A stretch of DNA of 45,772 bases from Desulfuromusa sp. (GCA_016744595.1 JADGEB010000026.1:1-45772), one strand, 5' to 3'. Shown: positions 1-8,987, counted from the stretch's first letter. Notes: a model not told the origin generated them from the letters alone. Numbers and translations are program-made.

Positions 1-96
1 GTCGCCTTTTTCTACGGCAGCAACGACCTGTAATTTAAAGCCCATAGTGTAATCACATTGTGTTCGTCTCGTCTGTTTGCCATCTGTACTATCCAT
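1..96 (-). CDS. IS3-family transposase OrfA, N-terminal fragment (cut by window edge)
   Basis: Thirty-two codons are visible from ATG at 96 to the window edge, with AGGAGG a few bases upstream. The peptide contains DYTMGFKLQVVAAVEKGD, the start of the helix-turn-helix domain of IS3-family OrfA proteins, which bind the element ends. In this family OrfA is normally joined to the DDE-type OrfB by a -1 frameshift; that part lies outside the window. The assignment rests on recognition of this conserved N-terminal stretch. Whether the element is active cannot be told. Confidence 0.75.
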   Translation of the reverse strand, partial: MDSTDGKQTRRTQCDYTMGFKLQVVAAVEKGD

Positions 97-137
97 AAAT
101 AAGCCTCCTAGGTGTAAACTTATTTCAGGACGGGACA
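1..137 (-). mobile_element. End of an IS3-family insertion sequence (partial)
   Basis: The outer end reads, on the minus strand, TGTCCCGTCCTGAAATAAG at about 137-119, which looks like a terminal inverted repeat. A strong ribosome binding site and a transposase start follow directly. The element runs off the left edge, so its other terminus, target duplication and intactness cannot be judged. The boundary at 137 is inferred from the apparent TIR only. Confidence 0.7.
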
Positions 138-234
138 AAAAGAAAAAATAAAGCACACTTATCAGGCTGACCCGCTTTTTTGTTACCGAAGAGTTTTTTA
201 AAGATTATTAAACGGTCAAATTATTCTGATTATT

Positions 235-2649
235 CTAAACCTCCGCATTACCAAAACTTATACCTGCAGCAACTGTTCTTAAGTGAAGATCCTGTTGTGG
301 GAACGGGATTTCAACACCTTCTTCGCGGAACCGGCGCTCAATGTACAGTAGTATTTCATTTATTATACGTGGCCGATTATCAATATTGTTTATCCATATA
401 CGTAGCTCAAAATCCAAAGAGCTATTTCCGAATTGAATGAAAAGAGGAATCGGCATTGGATCTGTTAACACTTCGGTGTGAGTTTCCCCAGCCTGCTTGA
501 GTACCCCTAAGACTTTTTCTAAATCACTTCCATAGGCAACACCGACAGGAATTACAATTCGTATCCGTCGAGTAGAAAGAGTCCAGTTAGTTACTTTCTG
601 TGAAATCATCTGCGCATTTGGAACAATCAGTTCTGCTTGGTCTAAATTTTCCACGATGGTAGAACGAAGTCCGATTCGGGTGACTGTTCCATACTCTCCA
701 TCAATAACAACCCCGTCACCAACCTTAATTGGCCGTTCAAAAAGAAGGATTAACCCAGATAGGAAGTTGTTGACGATATCCTGCAGACCAAATCCGATAC
801 CAATACCAAATGCTCCCAGAATCACGACTAGGTTTTGTAGTCCAAAGCCAAGAAAACTAAGAGCAACCATAAACCCGATGAGGATCACTCCGTAATGAGT
901 CAGTTTCTTGATCGCATCACGGACACCCCGATCTGATGAGCGACGATCCAGAAATTGTGATTCACTGAGACCCTGAAGCACCCAAGATATCTGGAATGAT
1001 AAATAAAAAGTGATGATTGCCGATAGTAACATCTGCGCAGAAAGAGAAAATGTTCCTATATTAACCGTGAGCTGATTGAAATAGTCCCAACCATCATTGA
1101 TATTTGTGAAAAGTCTCCAGGTGGGCATCAAATAAAAAAATGAAATCACATAGATGACAATCCTTAAGATTCTTTGCAGGCGCAAAGTCAATTCATTGCC
1201 AAACTTTTTGAAATAAACTGGTCCGTTTAGCACTAATAAATGGTTTGCGAAGGCAATACAGCCACTCACCAACATGGAAGCCATTTTCACAAACAATAAA
1301 ACCATCCCTGTTTCGAATGTCGCTTGAATCAACCAACCAGAAAAATTAACATAACCGACAATCTGGCCGATAAAGCTCACAGTTAGTACTGCAATAGCCA
1401 GACGGAGAATCGCCCTAAACAAACGCCCTTCGCCAGATTTCCGTAACTTTCTAGACCAATAAATTTGTCGAAGAAGTAGAGGAACAAAAACTATCGAGAG
1501 ACAAGTTAGGTAAATCCTGAATAAAGGCTGAGGAAGAGTTATTAATTGAAAAGCCGATGTCAGCAGAACCACTAAGGCTGTGAATAATAAAGTCCATACC
1601 TGCCGCCGATTTTCTAATAGTGAAAGAGCCAAAGAGGTTGCAGAAATAACGGCCAAAGTTAAAACGCTAAAACGCAGCAGAGCTGGCGGAGAAGGGAGCC
1701 AGATCCATAATATAATGACCGAAAAGAAACACGCTGCGGCAAAAGGATGACTAAGAACAAAACCCCATTCTTTCGCTTTTATCAAAGTTTTTTGATGATA
1801 TTGAAGAAGGCCCACAATAAGAAAAAAAACAACACCCAAAAGCCCCAAACTCCAACTATGTTCGTTAAAATAGCTGCGATCGTAAATAAGAGCCACCTTC
1901 AAGCCATTTGCGACCTGAACTCGAAGTTCTGGCGTAAATTGAAGATAAAATTCTTTAGAGAAAAAAGAGTGTGCATTCTTTCTGAACGTCGCTTTTCGTA
2001 GTTTACCAAGAGACTTAGCAAAGACATCTCCGGCAACGTTTATTTGGCGAAGCAGCTCCCCACCTTTTTCTTGTTGTTGTAGTAAATCATTTGAAGTTTT
2101 TTTCAACTTCTCTTCAAGTTGCTGTAATGATTTTTTTACTTGGGCTATCGTCTGCTTTGGTAGTTTGACGTCTTGCTTTGTTAATTCAAGTCCCCAGGCA
2201 TTCCAGAACTCACTATCTTTCTTGGTTTTCTCGCGAATGTTTTCAACCTCTTGTTGACGCAAGGTTAATTTTTGCTGTAAACCCTCTAAATTCTGGCGAA
2301 CCAATGCAAATTGATTAATGTAGTGGGTCAAGCGATCAACATACCAGTCATCTGGCGAGCCAAGTGGTTTGGTATCGTTCTGCAGGTTTTTGAATTGTTC
2401 AGAAATTCCAGACAAAGCCTCAGTTTGTTTAGAAAAATCAGAAAGCTGTTGAAGCTTTTCTTCTGACTTGGCCACAAAACCGACCAACGCAGTAGAACGC
2501 TGAGTCAATTCACTGAGACCAGGAAAGACAGAATTTTGAGCATCTCCATTATTAACTGAGACTTCGACAGCAGGCTCTGCAGCCCCTGATTGAAATGGGC
2601 AAAGCAGGCACAAGAACAGAATAAATTTAAGCAGAGATATCAAAACCAT
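235..2649 (-). CDS. Large MscS-family mechanosensitive channel
   Basis: This 804-residue inner-membrane channel probably releases solutes on osmotic downshock. Residues 1-24 form a signal peptide ending near GAA. Residues ~30-215 are a glutamine- and lysine-rich, coiled-coil periplasmic region. Several hydrophobic helices follow (~265-600). The MscS core lies at about 600-790, with the pore-lining run GAFGIGIGFGLQDIVNNFLSG followed by the beta-domain (FERPIKVGDGV...). Its length and N-terminal extension resemble MscK/YbdG-type paralogues rather than the ~290-residue MscS. It is the last gene of the rimB-rimK-aspartoacylase-corA cluster and its start overlaps the corA stop by 10 bases, so translational coupling is likely. 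The exact subfamily is not resolved. Confidence 0.9.
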   Translation of the reverse strand: MVLISLLKFILFLCLLCPFQSGAAEPAVEVSVNNGDAQNSVFPGLSELTQRSTALVGFVAKSEEKLQQLSDFSKQTEALSGISEQFKNLQNDTKPLGSPDDWYVDRLTHYINQFALVRQNLEGLQQKLTLRQQEVENIREKTKKDSEFWNAWGLELTKQDVKLPKQTIAQVKKSLQQLEEKLKKTSNDLLQQQEKGGELLRQINVAGDVFAKSLGKLRKATFRKNAHSFFSKEFYLQFTPELRVQVANGLKVALIYDRSYFNEHSWSLGLLGVVFFLIVGLLQYHQKTLIKAKEWGFVLSHPFAAACFFSVIILWIWLPSPPALLRFSVLTLAVISATSLALSLLENRRQVWTLLFTALVVLLTSAFQLITLPQPLFRIYLTCLSIVFVPLLLRQIYWSRKLRKSGEGRLFRAILRLAIAVLTVSFIGQIVGYVNFSGWLIQATFETGMVLLFVKMASMLVSGCIAFANHLLVLNGPVYFKKFGNELTLRLQRILRIVIYVISFFYLMPTWRLFTNINDGWDYFNQLTVNIGTFSLSAQMLLSAIITFYLSFQISWVLQGLSESQFLDRRSSDRGVRDAIKKLTHYGVILIGFMVALSFLGFGLQNLVVILGAFGIGIGFGLQDIVNNFLSGLILLFERPIKVGDGVVIDGEYGTVTRIGLRSTIVENLDQAELIVPNAQMISQKVTNWTLSTRRIRIVIPVGVAYGSDLEKVLGVLKQAGETHTEVLTDPMPIPLFIQFGNSSLDFELRIWINNIDNRPRIINEILLYIERRFREEGVEIPFPQQDLHLRTVAAGISFGNAEV

Positions 2650-3734
2650 TTTTTCCTTTTAAAGAACCAGAGCATTCCAAGAAAACACGCGATCATCACC
2701 CCCCACACCATTACATAGCCATAGCGCCATTTCAGTTCAGGCATCAGTTCGAAGTTCATCCCATAAATTCCAGCAATGAACGTCAACGGGATAAAAATAG
2801 ATGCCATGATCGTCAAAACCTGCATGACCTCGTTGGTTCGCTGACTGACACTCGACATGTAAAGATCGACCAAGCCAGACGCACTATCACGATAGCTTTC
2901 TACCGTATCAAGAACCTGCTTGCCATGGTCGTAGAGATCACGTAGAAAGATCGTGGTTGTATCTTTGAGTAAAGGGGATTCACTATGTACAAGAGCATCG
3001 ATCAACTCACGTACAGGCCTAGCGGATTTGCGCAAGAAATTCAATTGTCCTTTGATCTGATGAACTTGATGTAAAAGCTCTTGAGTCGGCCGATCAATCA
3101 GTTCGGTTTCAAGGTAATCTAGCCGATCACCAATTTTTTCGAGGACATGAAAATAGCTATCAACTACTGAGTCCAGCAAAGCATAGGCAAGGTAATCTGG
3201 ACCCCGCTGACGAATCCGACCACTCTTTCGGCGAAGCCTTTTCCTGACAGCATCAAAAACATCTCCGGATTGTTCCTGAAATGTCAGAACGTTTTCAACA
3301 GTTAAGACCAAGCTGATTTGCTCCGTTTGAATTCGGCAATCCTGCTCGTCAAAATTAAACATTTTCACAATGACCAATGCAGAGTTGTCAAATTCTTCAA
3401 ACTTAGCAGGATGATTCGTATTGAGGATATCTTCCAAAGTCAGTGGGTGAAGATCAAATGATTTACCGAAAGCTTCAACTTGAGCAATGTCATGCACTCC
3501 GTCCAGATTGATCCAGCTTACAGTTTCGGGATTCTTAAATCGCAGACAGCTTTCAAGATCAACATCAGTCTGTGCGTCATAGTGATCGGCAGAATAGTCG
3601 ATGTATGAAATTACTGTCCGATCCATTTTTTTTTCACCGACATGAATTAGCGTGCCGGGGGGAAGTCCGATTTCTTTAGCGGGACTGCGGATCAGGGAAG
3701 TTACGGTCTGTAGTGGGTTTGAAAATAGTGCCAT
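2640..3734 (-). CDS. corA: CorA-family magnesium/divalent cation transporter
   Basis: A pentameric inner-membrane channel for Mg2+ and related divalent cations. The protein has the large cytoplasmic N-terminal domain (residues ~1-295) and two C-terminal membrane helices, with the signature YGMN just after the first helix at about residue 325 and a basic C-terminus (KRKKWF). I chose the ATG at 3734 because GGAG lies just upstream; an in-frame ATG at 3749 would add five residues (MWRFQ) but has no ribosome binding site. It lies 35 bases after the aspartoacylase-like gene and overlaps the mscS start by 10 bases, so it belongs to that operon. Length (~364) is normal for bacterial CorA. Confidence 0.93.
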   Translation of the reverse strand: MALFSNPLQTVTSLIRSPAKEIGLPPGTLIHVGEKKMDRTVISYIDYSADHYDAQTDVDLESCLRFKNPETVSWINLDGVHDIAQVEAFGKSFDLHPLTLEDILNTNHPAKFEEFDNSALVIVKMFNFDEQDCRIQTEQISLVLTVENVLTFQEQSGDVFDAVRKRLRRKSGRIRQRGPDYLAYALLDSVVDSYFHVLEKIGDRLDYLETELIDRPTQELLHQVHQIKGQLNFLRKSARPVRELIDALVHSESPLLKDTTTIFLRDLYDHGKQVLDTVESYRDSASGLVDLYMSSVSQRTNEVMQVLTIMASIFIPLTFIAGIYGMNFELMPELKWRYGYVMVWGVMIACFLGMLWFFKRKKWF

Positions 3735-3769
3735 TTGGAATCTCCACATAGACGGAGTTGGTTAAAAGA

Positions 3770-4801
3770 TTAACGCTCTAATCCAAAATCTTCTTCAGTT
3801 AATGATGAGGTATATTCATCCAAAGTTTCTTCCGCTTCATCCGTATCCGGGACTTTCGCCAAATGAATCAGCGCGTCTCCCTCGTGGGCTAAAGGCAAGT
3901 TCAGTTTTCCAATAATAACTCCCGTAAAGGGGGCAGGAACATCTTCTCGGTCATCACCAAAAGGATCATTCAGAACTCCGAGAAGATTGCCCCGTTTGAC
4001 CAAATCACCTAATTTTACATTTAAAGTAAAAGTTCCACTCATACTTGCTCGAACCCAGCTGGTTCGGTCAGTAATAATCGGCTCGCGCTGTTTAGCTCTT
4101 CGATTCGCAGCAAGCATTCCGGTATGACGCATGATCTTAAGAATACCACGATAACCAGTGCGGATGACCGATTCATTAAAATAGAGAGATTCGCCCCCTT
4201 CAAAAACCAGCACTGGCTTCCCAAGTGCTGCCACTGCTTCGCGCAACGATCCTTCGCGTAATTCAGAAGGAACAACGATTGGAGCTCCAAAAGCAGATGC
4301 CAGTTCAATTGTTTTTTCATCGTTCAAGCTGGCACGAATCTGTGGCAAATTGCTGCGAAAATTCGAACCAGTATGTAGATCAATACCAAAATCACAGCGG
4401 CTGCCAATTTTCGTCATAAACAAATGGGCTAGCCTCCCCGCCAAAGAACCTTTTGATGTCCCGGGAAATGAACGATTTAGGTCTCTACGATCTGGTAAAT
4501 AGCGAGATCGTTGAATGAATCCAAACGGATTGACAACAGGAATCGCTAGCAAGGTTCCACGTAATTTGGTTAGAGATCGACTGTTCAGTAGTCGACGTAT
4601 AATCTCAACACCATTAATTTCATCACCATGCACTGCCGCGCAGACAAACAAGACAGGCCCAGTGTATCGACCGTGAACAACTTGGACTGGCAGAGTCATT
4701 TCATTTTTTGTATACAAACGAGCCATGGGCAATTCAACAGTTGCACATTCACCAGGCAGAACGCTCACCCCACCGAATTCGAACGGATCTGCACGTTTCA
4801 T
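3770..4801 (-). CDS. Succinylglutamate desuccinylase/aspartoacylase family M14 hydrolase
   Basis: A predicted zinc-dependent amidohydrolase of 343 residues in the AstE/ASPA branch of the M14 carboxypeptidase fold. Visible signatures are the zinc motif HGDE in [11 protein letters not shown] (~residue 59), DLNRSFPG (~107) and DLHTGS (~141). The C-terminal ~90 residues form a beta-rich domain typical of this group. Its start codon overlaps the rimK stop (ATGA, 4801-4798). The family removes acyl groups from N-acyl amino acids, but the true substrate is unknown. The constant company of a RimK-type ligase suggests it acts on, or undoes, the product of that ligase; this is inference. It should not be named astE because the arginine succinyltransferase pathway genes are absent here. 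Confidence 0.85.
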   Translation of the reverse strand: MKRADPFEFGGVSVLPGECATVELPMARLYTKNEMTLPVQVVHGRYTGPVLFVCAAVHGDEINGVEIIRRLLNSRSLTKLRGTLLAIPVVNPFGFIQRSRYLPDRRDLNRSFPGTSKGSLAGRLAHLFMTKIGSRCDFGIDLHTGSNFRSNLPQIRASLNDEKTIELASAFGAPIVVPSELREGSLREAVAALGKPVLVFEGGESLYFNESVIRTGYRGILKIMRHTGMLAANRRAKQREPIITDRTSWVRASMSGTFTLNVKLGDLVKRGNLLGVLNDPFGDDREDVPAPFTGVIIGKLNLPLAHEGDALIHLAKVPDTDEAEETLDEYTSSLTEEDFGLER

Positions 4802-5703
4802 CCTTTCCCTCTGGTCTTGGTGCGACCTGGCTTCGCCTGCTTTTCAATAAATTTTATTATCATGCCGGCAACATCTTTTTCCGTTGCTGTTTCAATACCT
4901 TCAAGTCCTGGGGAGGAATTGACTTCCATCACCACCGGACCGTGATTAGAACGCAACAAATCAACTCCAGCAACATTCAATCCCATAATTTTAGCAGCGC
5001 GGGCTGCGGTTAAACGTTCTTCTGGAGTCAAGCGAGCAATACTCGCACTGCCACCACGATGTAAATTAGATCGAAACTCTCCCTCTTTCCCTTGTCGTTT
5101 CATAGCAGCAACAACTTTATCGCCAACGACCAGACAACGGATATCTGCACCGTCTGCTTCCTTGATAAACTCTTGAACCAGAATGTTTGCATCCAGCCCT
5201 CGGAATGCCTCAATGACGCTTTCGCCTGCTTTTTTAGTCTCCGCCAGAACCACTCCAATTCCCTGGGTTCCTTCCAATAGCTTGATCACCATTGGTGCCC
5301 CACCAACCTTCTCGATCAAGTCATTGGTATATTTAGTCGAGTGGGCAAAACCAGTAACTGGTAGACCAATTCCTTTACGTGCGAGCAACTGCAGACTTCG
5401 TAATTTGTCACGTGAGCGACTAATAGCAACTGACTCGTTGATATTGTAAACCCCCATCATCTCAAACTGACGCGCTACAGCCGTACCATAAAAAGTAATA
5501 GAAGCTCCTATCCGCGGAATAAGAGCATCAAACCCTTTCAACTCTTCCCCTTTATAATGGATAGTTGGCCGCTGGCTGGCAATGGTCATATAGCAGCGCA
5601 GAGGGTCAATAACATGAACTTCGTGTCCCAGTTCAGTCCCTGCTTCGACCATACGACGGGTTGAGTACAATTTGGGATTTCGAGATAAAATTGCAATTTT
5701 CAT
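4798..5703 (-). CDS. rimK: RimK-type ATP-grasp ligase (glutamate ligase)
   Basis: At 301 residues it matches the length of E. coli RimK, which adds glutamates to the C-terminus of ribosomal protein S6. An N-terminal preATP-grasp domain ([15 protein letters not shown]...) is followed by the ATP-grasp fold. Nucleotide-binding segments include [15 protein letters not shown] (~residue 142) and [15 protein letters not shown] (~residue 260), the latter carrying the metal-binding E and N. I start at ATG 5703, preceded by GTGAG; a longer in-frame start at 5778 lies inside rimB. It sits 7 bases after rimB and overlaps the aspartoacylase-like gene by 4 bases. The activity could be S6 glutamylation or ligation of a small acyl-amino acid; sequence alone does not decide. 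Confidence 0.9.
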   Translation of the reverse strand: MKIAILSRNPKLYSTRRMVEAGTELGHEVHVIDPLRCYMTIASQRPTIHYKGEELKGFDALIPRIGASITFYGTAVARQFEMMGVYNINESVAISRSRDKLRSLQLLARKGIGLPVTGFAHSTKYTNDLIEKVGGAPMVIKLLEGTQGIGVVLAETKKAGESVIEAFRGLDANILVQEFIKEADGADIRCLVVGDKVVAAMKRQGKEGEFRSNLHRGGSASIARLTPEERLTAARAAKIMGLNVAGVDLLRSNHGPVVMEVNSSPGLEGIETATEKDVAGMIIKFIEKQAKPGRTKTRGKG

Positions 5704-5710
5704 AATAATC

Positions 5711-6160
5711 TCACTTTCGTTTGCCAAGATTGGCTTTGGGTCGTCCGAATAAATATGACCTATCCGGCATAACTGCAATGTTGTGCATTGCGGTACGACC
5801 GAGTAGCATCCGAAATTTCATGCAGTCTCTGTTAGTCAATGTCATTTCAATGGGCCAGATTGTTTCACCCAGTTGAACCTTTGTTTCAATGACGTAACGC
5901 ATCTCTTTATGTCCGCCTGAATCACTTATTTCTCGATAGTCTTTTAGTGGCTGCTGACAAATCACTTCGACATCGAGACGCTTCTGCAGGGGATGGATGC
6001 CAAAACGCACCATCTCAATATCATTTTCAATAAAAGGCTCCACAAAAAATGCGTGCAGAGAAGATGTCCGTGCTCCGGTATCAATTTTCACTTTGATTCT
6101 GTCGATATTCAGTTCCGGCAACGACATCCACTCACGCCAGCCTACATGTATGTTGTTCAT
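5711..6160 (-). CDS. rimB: RimB/ATP-dependent zinc protease family (retropepsin-like)
   Basis: This 149-residue protein belongs to the family annotated as ATP-dependent zinc protease (PF05618), a retropepsin-like aspartic protease fold. The catalytic-type motif is [12 protein letters not shown] at about residues 26-37, and a second conserved block is RMLLGRTAM near residue 118. In Pseudomonas, RimB is a protease acting on RimK-modified S6; that link is from the literature on the rimABK operon. Here it is directly upstream of rimK (7-base gap), which supports the name. There is only a weak AGAAGA-like ribosome binding site. It appears to be the first gene of a five-gene minus-strand operon. 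Confidence 0.85.
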   Translation of the reverse strand: MNNIHVGWREWMSLPELNIDRIKVKIDTGARTSSLHAFFVEPFIENDIEMVRFGIHPLQKRLDVEVICQQPLKDYREISDSGGHKEMRYVIETKVQLGETIWPIEMTLTNRDCMKFRMLLGRTAMHNIAVMPDRSYLFGRPKANLGKRK

Positions 6161-6271
6161 CTTTGTCTTCTGTCTAATCTATTTAAAAGTTTTTCTTAAT
6201 TTATCTATTAGCTACTTTATTGCGGAATGTGGACCCATTCTCACAGATGACAATATAGTTTTAAGTCTTTT

Positions 6272-6724
6272 CTACCTCCAAAAAACAATTGAAACGGGTA
6301 GTAGTCGTTGTCGCTTAGCAGTTGTGAGAGATGGAATAACAGGTTCAACATTTTGAGCTTGTTGATGTCTTCCCTGCTGAGTCCGAGACCAGGCTAATCG
6401 ACCATCAACATAAACTTGGTCAATTTGCCCGGGAACTTTGGGGTTATAAATTATGTTGGCTCGTGGATCTTTGCCCTTATAAGGTTTTCCGGTGTCCTTT
6501 GAGCGCAAAAGACCGTAAAGGCTAAGTAGTATCCAAGCCATCTGCGACACAAGGGATGGCAAATTAAAAGTGTTCATCAACGAGATGAGAACAAAAGTTG
6601 CTCCAAAGATATTTAAAATGCAGTATGTATAACCCTTTTCAATCTCAATTTTTCCAGACTGCAATAAATAGTAAGAGAGCAAATAAGAGAACACACCTAG
6701 CGTGCCAATAATGTCGTAGTACAT
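6272..6724 (-). CDS. Small membrane protein with CBU_0592-like domain
   Basis: A 150-residue protein of unknown function. The first ~75 residues hold three hydrophobic segments (IIGTLGVFSYLLSYYLL, YCILNIFGATFVLISLM, LVSQMAWILLSLYGLL) in the arrangement of the CBU_0592-like membrane domain. The remaining ~75 residues are polar and proline-rich with many glutamines and no family I recognise; that tail is longer than is usual for such proteins. AGGAAA upstream of ATG 6724 serves as ribosome binding site. It is separated from rimB by 111 bases and may have its own promoter. Function cannot be predicted. Confidence 0.7.
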   Translation of the reverse strand: MYYDIIGTLGVFSYLLSYYLLQSGKIEIEKGYTYCILNIFGATFVLISLMNTFNLPSLVSQMAWILLSLYGLLRSKDTGKPYKGKDPRANIIYNPKVPGQIDQVYVDGRLAWSRTQQGRHQQAQNVEPVIPSLTTAKRQRLLPVSIVFWR

Positions 6725-7016
6725 TAACGTTTCCTATGCGAGAGCTGTTGCTGATCCTGCCGTGTATTCCAAATGTTTTAACGGCTGCAACTTTATTAAA
6801 TTGTCATTTTGCGCTGCTTTATTCCGAGTACTTATTTCTGCTTCCGAGCCAAATCATTAATTTTATGCAACAAATTGTTAGATCAAATGTGGCAGTGATA
6901 TTTCATCCCTGTGCACACAATATTTTGTGTATGCTTGTTCAATAAATAAGTCGTTGTACCTGTACATCTAAAAACTCTTCATATTTTCTCATAAATTGGC
7001 TGCTCAAAAACCAGCA
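6725..7016. other. Intergenic stretch with no supported gene
   Basis: AT-rich sequence between two minus-strand genes. A 69-codon open frame on the plus strand (6736-6945) has no ribosome binding site or recognisable protein character and I do not call it. No clear terminator, repeat or RNA was seen. It presumably contains the promoter of the 6272-6724 gene. Confidence 0.5.
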
Positions 7017-7262
7017 TCAATCCTGTAAATCGGGTTGCAATTTCACTGAAATCACCATAATTTGCGGTTTCCCATCTACAATGAGTAGCTCACCAATAAT
7101 GTGCACGGTTTGCCGCAGGTAAGCTTCAAGGCCTTGGTTTTGAGTGCCATCAGTAATGGAATAAACCCTTTCATCTCTGGTGCATAGTTGAAGCGAAACG
7201 CAATCACCTACTGGGTCGAAGTCGCCCGCCAGAAGCAGGCCGGTCAGGCATAAATGGCTCAT
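7017..7262 (-). CDS. Small conserved-looking hypothetical protein (81 aa), possibly exported OB-like
   Basis: The start ATG 7262 is preceded by GGAG at a good distance. The protein begins with a short apolar stretch (LCLTGLLLAG) and continues with a beta-rich body: ERVYSITDG, then LEAYLRQTVHIIGEL and IVDGKPQIMVISVKL. This alternation (a cofactor or status word, a 'becomes X upon' turn, then G-E-L and 'I-M-V') resembles small OB-fold-like proteins often found in delta-proteobacterial genomes, but I cannot name a family. It may be a short periplasmic protein, although the signal is weak. Neighbouring genes give no functional clue; 292 bases without any supported gene separate it from the membrane protein at 6272-6724. 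Confidence 0.6.
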   Translation of the reverse strand: MSHLCLTGLLLAGDFDPVGDCVSLQLCTRDERVYSITDGTQNQGLEAYLRQTVHIIGELLIVDGKPQIMVISVKLQPDLQD

Positions 7263-7370
7263 AATTTCTCCATCGGATTTATTTATCCTTATTACAATTT
7301 AAGTGCCAATCCGTAAGCACCTGAAACTACAGTAAAATACTTGCTGTCTGATTTTTTAGATCAAATTTAA

Positions 7371-7489
7371 GGAACTAAAAGTTCTTGTTTTAAATAGTAG
7401 ATAAGATAAACTTGTTTAAAAGGCCAATTAATTGGATTTATTATCGGAACAATTTATTCCCAACGCACACAACAGGAACCTAAAGTTCC
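7371..7489. promoter_or_regulatory. Three inverted-repeat boxes GGAAC-N5-RTTCY upstream of the sigma-54 regulator
   Basis: Box 1 is GGAAC-TAAAA-GTTCT (7371-7385), box 2 GGAAC-AATTT-ATTCC (7446-7460) and box 3 GGAAC-CTAAA-GTTCC (7475-7489). All share 5-base arms and a 5-base AT-rich spacer. Centres at 7378, 7453 and 7482 are 75 and 29 bases apart; boxes 1 and 3 are 104 bases apart, close to ten helical turns. Box 3 ends about 33 bases before the probable start codon, a position suited to autoregulation. The binding protein is not known; self-binding by the downstream Fis-type HTH protein is an inference. Confidence 0.5.
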
Positions 7490-7522
7490 TTTTTGTCCAC
7501 TTAAATGAGGTTAAAGAGAGAG

Positions 7523-8920
7523 ATGAGCACAATTCTAGCTGTCAGTAAGGACAAGGACGGGGTCGCCACATTAGCTGCAGCATTTGATCCTTTGGAGCGT
7601 TTTGATCACCTAACAAATTGGGATTCTATTGTTGAGGCCGTGGTTCTGCACCGCTATGATTTTGTTTTTCTCGATTTGCGTTTGATTGGAGAAGATTTTA
7701 GAAAAAGAATCAAAGAACTGCTGGATATTGCTCCTGCGTTACAAATTATTGTCATGGCAACACAGGGGCAATTCAGGCAAATTTTACTCGCTATCAAAGA
7801 TGGAGCTCGCGACTATGTGACATTTCCGGTTGCTGTTGATGAAATCAAGCTAGCAATAGAAAGTGTTGATGAAACAGCCAAGCTTGAATCGGAGTTAAAT
7901 TTTCTTCGAGATGAATCCTGGCAGACCGAAACAATGGAGGAAGTACGCTCCGACTCTCCAGCTATGCAGGCGGTTTTTCGTAAAGTCCAAGCTGTCGCGC
8001 CAACACGCTCGACAGTCATGCTCTCCGGTGAAACAGGTACAGGAAAAGGGGTGTTGGCTCGCTTAATTCATTTGCATAGTAGCCGTCGGGATAATCAATT
8101 TATTGCGGTTCATTGTGGTGCTATTCCTGACACTCTGCTTGAGAGCGACTTGTTCGGGCACGAACGGGGAGCCTTTAGTGGTGCCAGTAAACGCAAGCTA
8201 GGGAAGTTTGAAATTGCAGAAGGGGGAACGATTTTTCTTGATGAAATTGGCACAATTTCACACTCTGCACAGATTAAGCTTTTAGAAATACTGCAAGAGC
8301 GAACATTTTACCGTCTTGGAGGTGAACGACAGATAGAGAGCAATACTCGTATCATTGCAGCCACCAATGTTGATTTGAAAGAGCTTTGCACGCAAGGCCT
8401 ATTCCGCTCTGATCTCTACTACCGCCTCAATGTTTTTCCCTTGGAATTACCTCCATTACGGGAGCGTAAAGAGGATATCCCACACCTAACCAACCTGTTT
8501 ATCAGCCAATTATCAAGAACCTACGTAAAAGAAATTAACGGTATTCATGCGACGGTTCTGGATGCTTTTTACAACTACGACTGGCCAGGGAATATTCGTG
8601 AGCTAGAAAATCTGATTGAACGAGCATTTGTTTTGGAAGCGAGCGATGTGCTGACACCAGACAGCTTCCCACAAGAACTGTTTGATAGTCCAATCGCAAC
8701 GGTACAAAGCGCTGTTGATCTGGATCGCCCACTGGCCGAAGTCCGTTCAACCTGGGCAAGAGAAGGCGAAGCAATCTATCTCAAACAATTGCTGGCTCTG
8801 ACGCAAGGACGGATTGGCCCATCCGCAGATCACGCAGGCATTACAACTCGACAGCTTCATAAACTGATGAAGAGACATGGCTTGCATAAGGAAGATTTTA
8901 AAGGTTCAAGCCGGAGTTAA
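7523..8920 (+). CDS. Sigma-54-dependent transcriptional regulator with degenerate receiver domain
   Basis: A 465-residue bacterial enhancer-binding protein. Residues ~1-120 have receiver-like fold signatures, the AAA+ domain spans ~140-370, and a Fis-type helix-turn-helix lies near 420-460. The AAA+ part is intact: Walker A GETGTGKG (~168), GAFSGA (a common variant of the sigma-54-contacting GAFTGA loop), Walker B GGTIFLDEIG and the arginine-rich sensor region. The receiver keeps the phospho-acceptor-like D in FLDLRL but has lost the paired N-terminal acids (ILAVSKDKD in place of the usual DD) and the conserved K (TFPV in place of KP). It is therefore unlikely to be controlled by ordinary phosphorylation. 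I favour ATG 7523 (GAGAGAG upstream) over 7505. No kinase gene adjoins it. Confidence 0.9.
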   Translation: MSTILAVSKDKDGVATLAAAFDPLERFDHLTNWDSIVEAVVLHRYDFVFLDLRLIGEDFRKRIKELLDIAPALQIIVMATQGQFRQILLAIKDGARDYVTFPVAVDEIKLAIESVDETAKLESELNFLRDESWQTETMEEVRSDSPAMQAVFRKVQAVAPTRSTVMLSGETGTGKGVLARLIHLHSSRRDNQFIAVHCGAIPDTLLESDLFGHERGAFSGASKRKLGKFEIAEGGTIFLDEIGTISHSAQIKLLEILQERTFYRLGGERQIESNTRIIAATNVDLKELCTQGLFRSDLYYRLNVFPLELPPLRERKEDIPHLTNLFISQLSRTYVKEINGIHATVLDAFYNYDWPGNIRELENLIERAFVLEASDVLTPDSFPQELFDSPIATVQSAVDLDRPLAEVRSTWAREGEAIYLKQLLALTQGRIGPSADHAGITTRQLHKLMKRHGLHKEDFKGSSRS

Positions 8921-8987
8921 ATTACCTATAAGCTCTCAGACATCATTACCCATGGAGAATATTCAATCATAGACCTTTATGAAGCAG

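Noticed and set aside
180..440. Plus-strand 86-codon open frame at the left side
   Set aside because: It is antisense to the mscS 3' end and shows no family features.
4798..5778. Longer RimK start at 5778
   Set aside because: It overlaps rimB, whereas ATG 5703 has a ribosome binding site and gives the standard RimK length.
6736..6945. Plus-strand 69-codon open frame
   Set aside because: No ribosome binding site and no conserved-looking composition; overlaps the likely promoter of the membrane protein.
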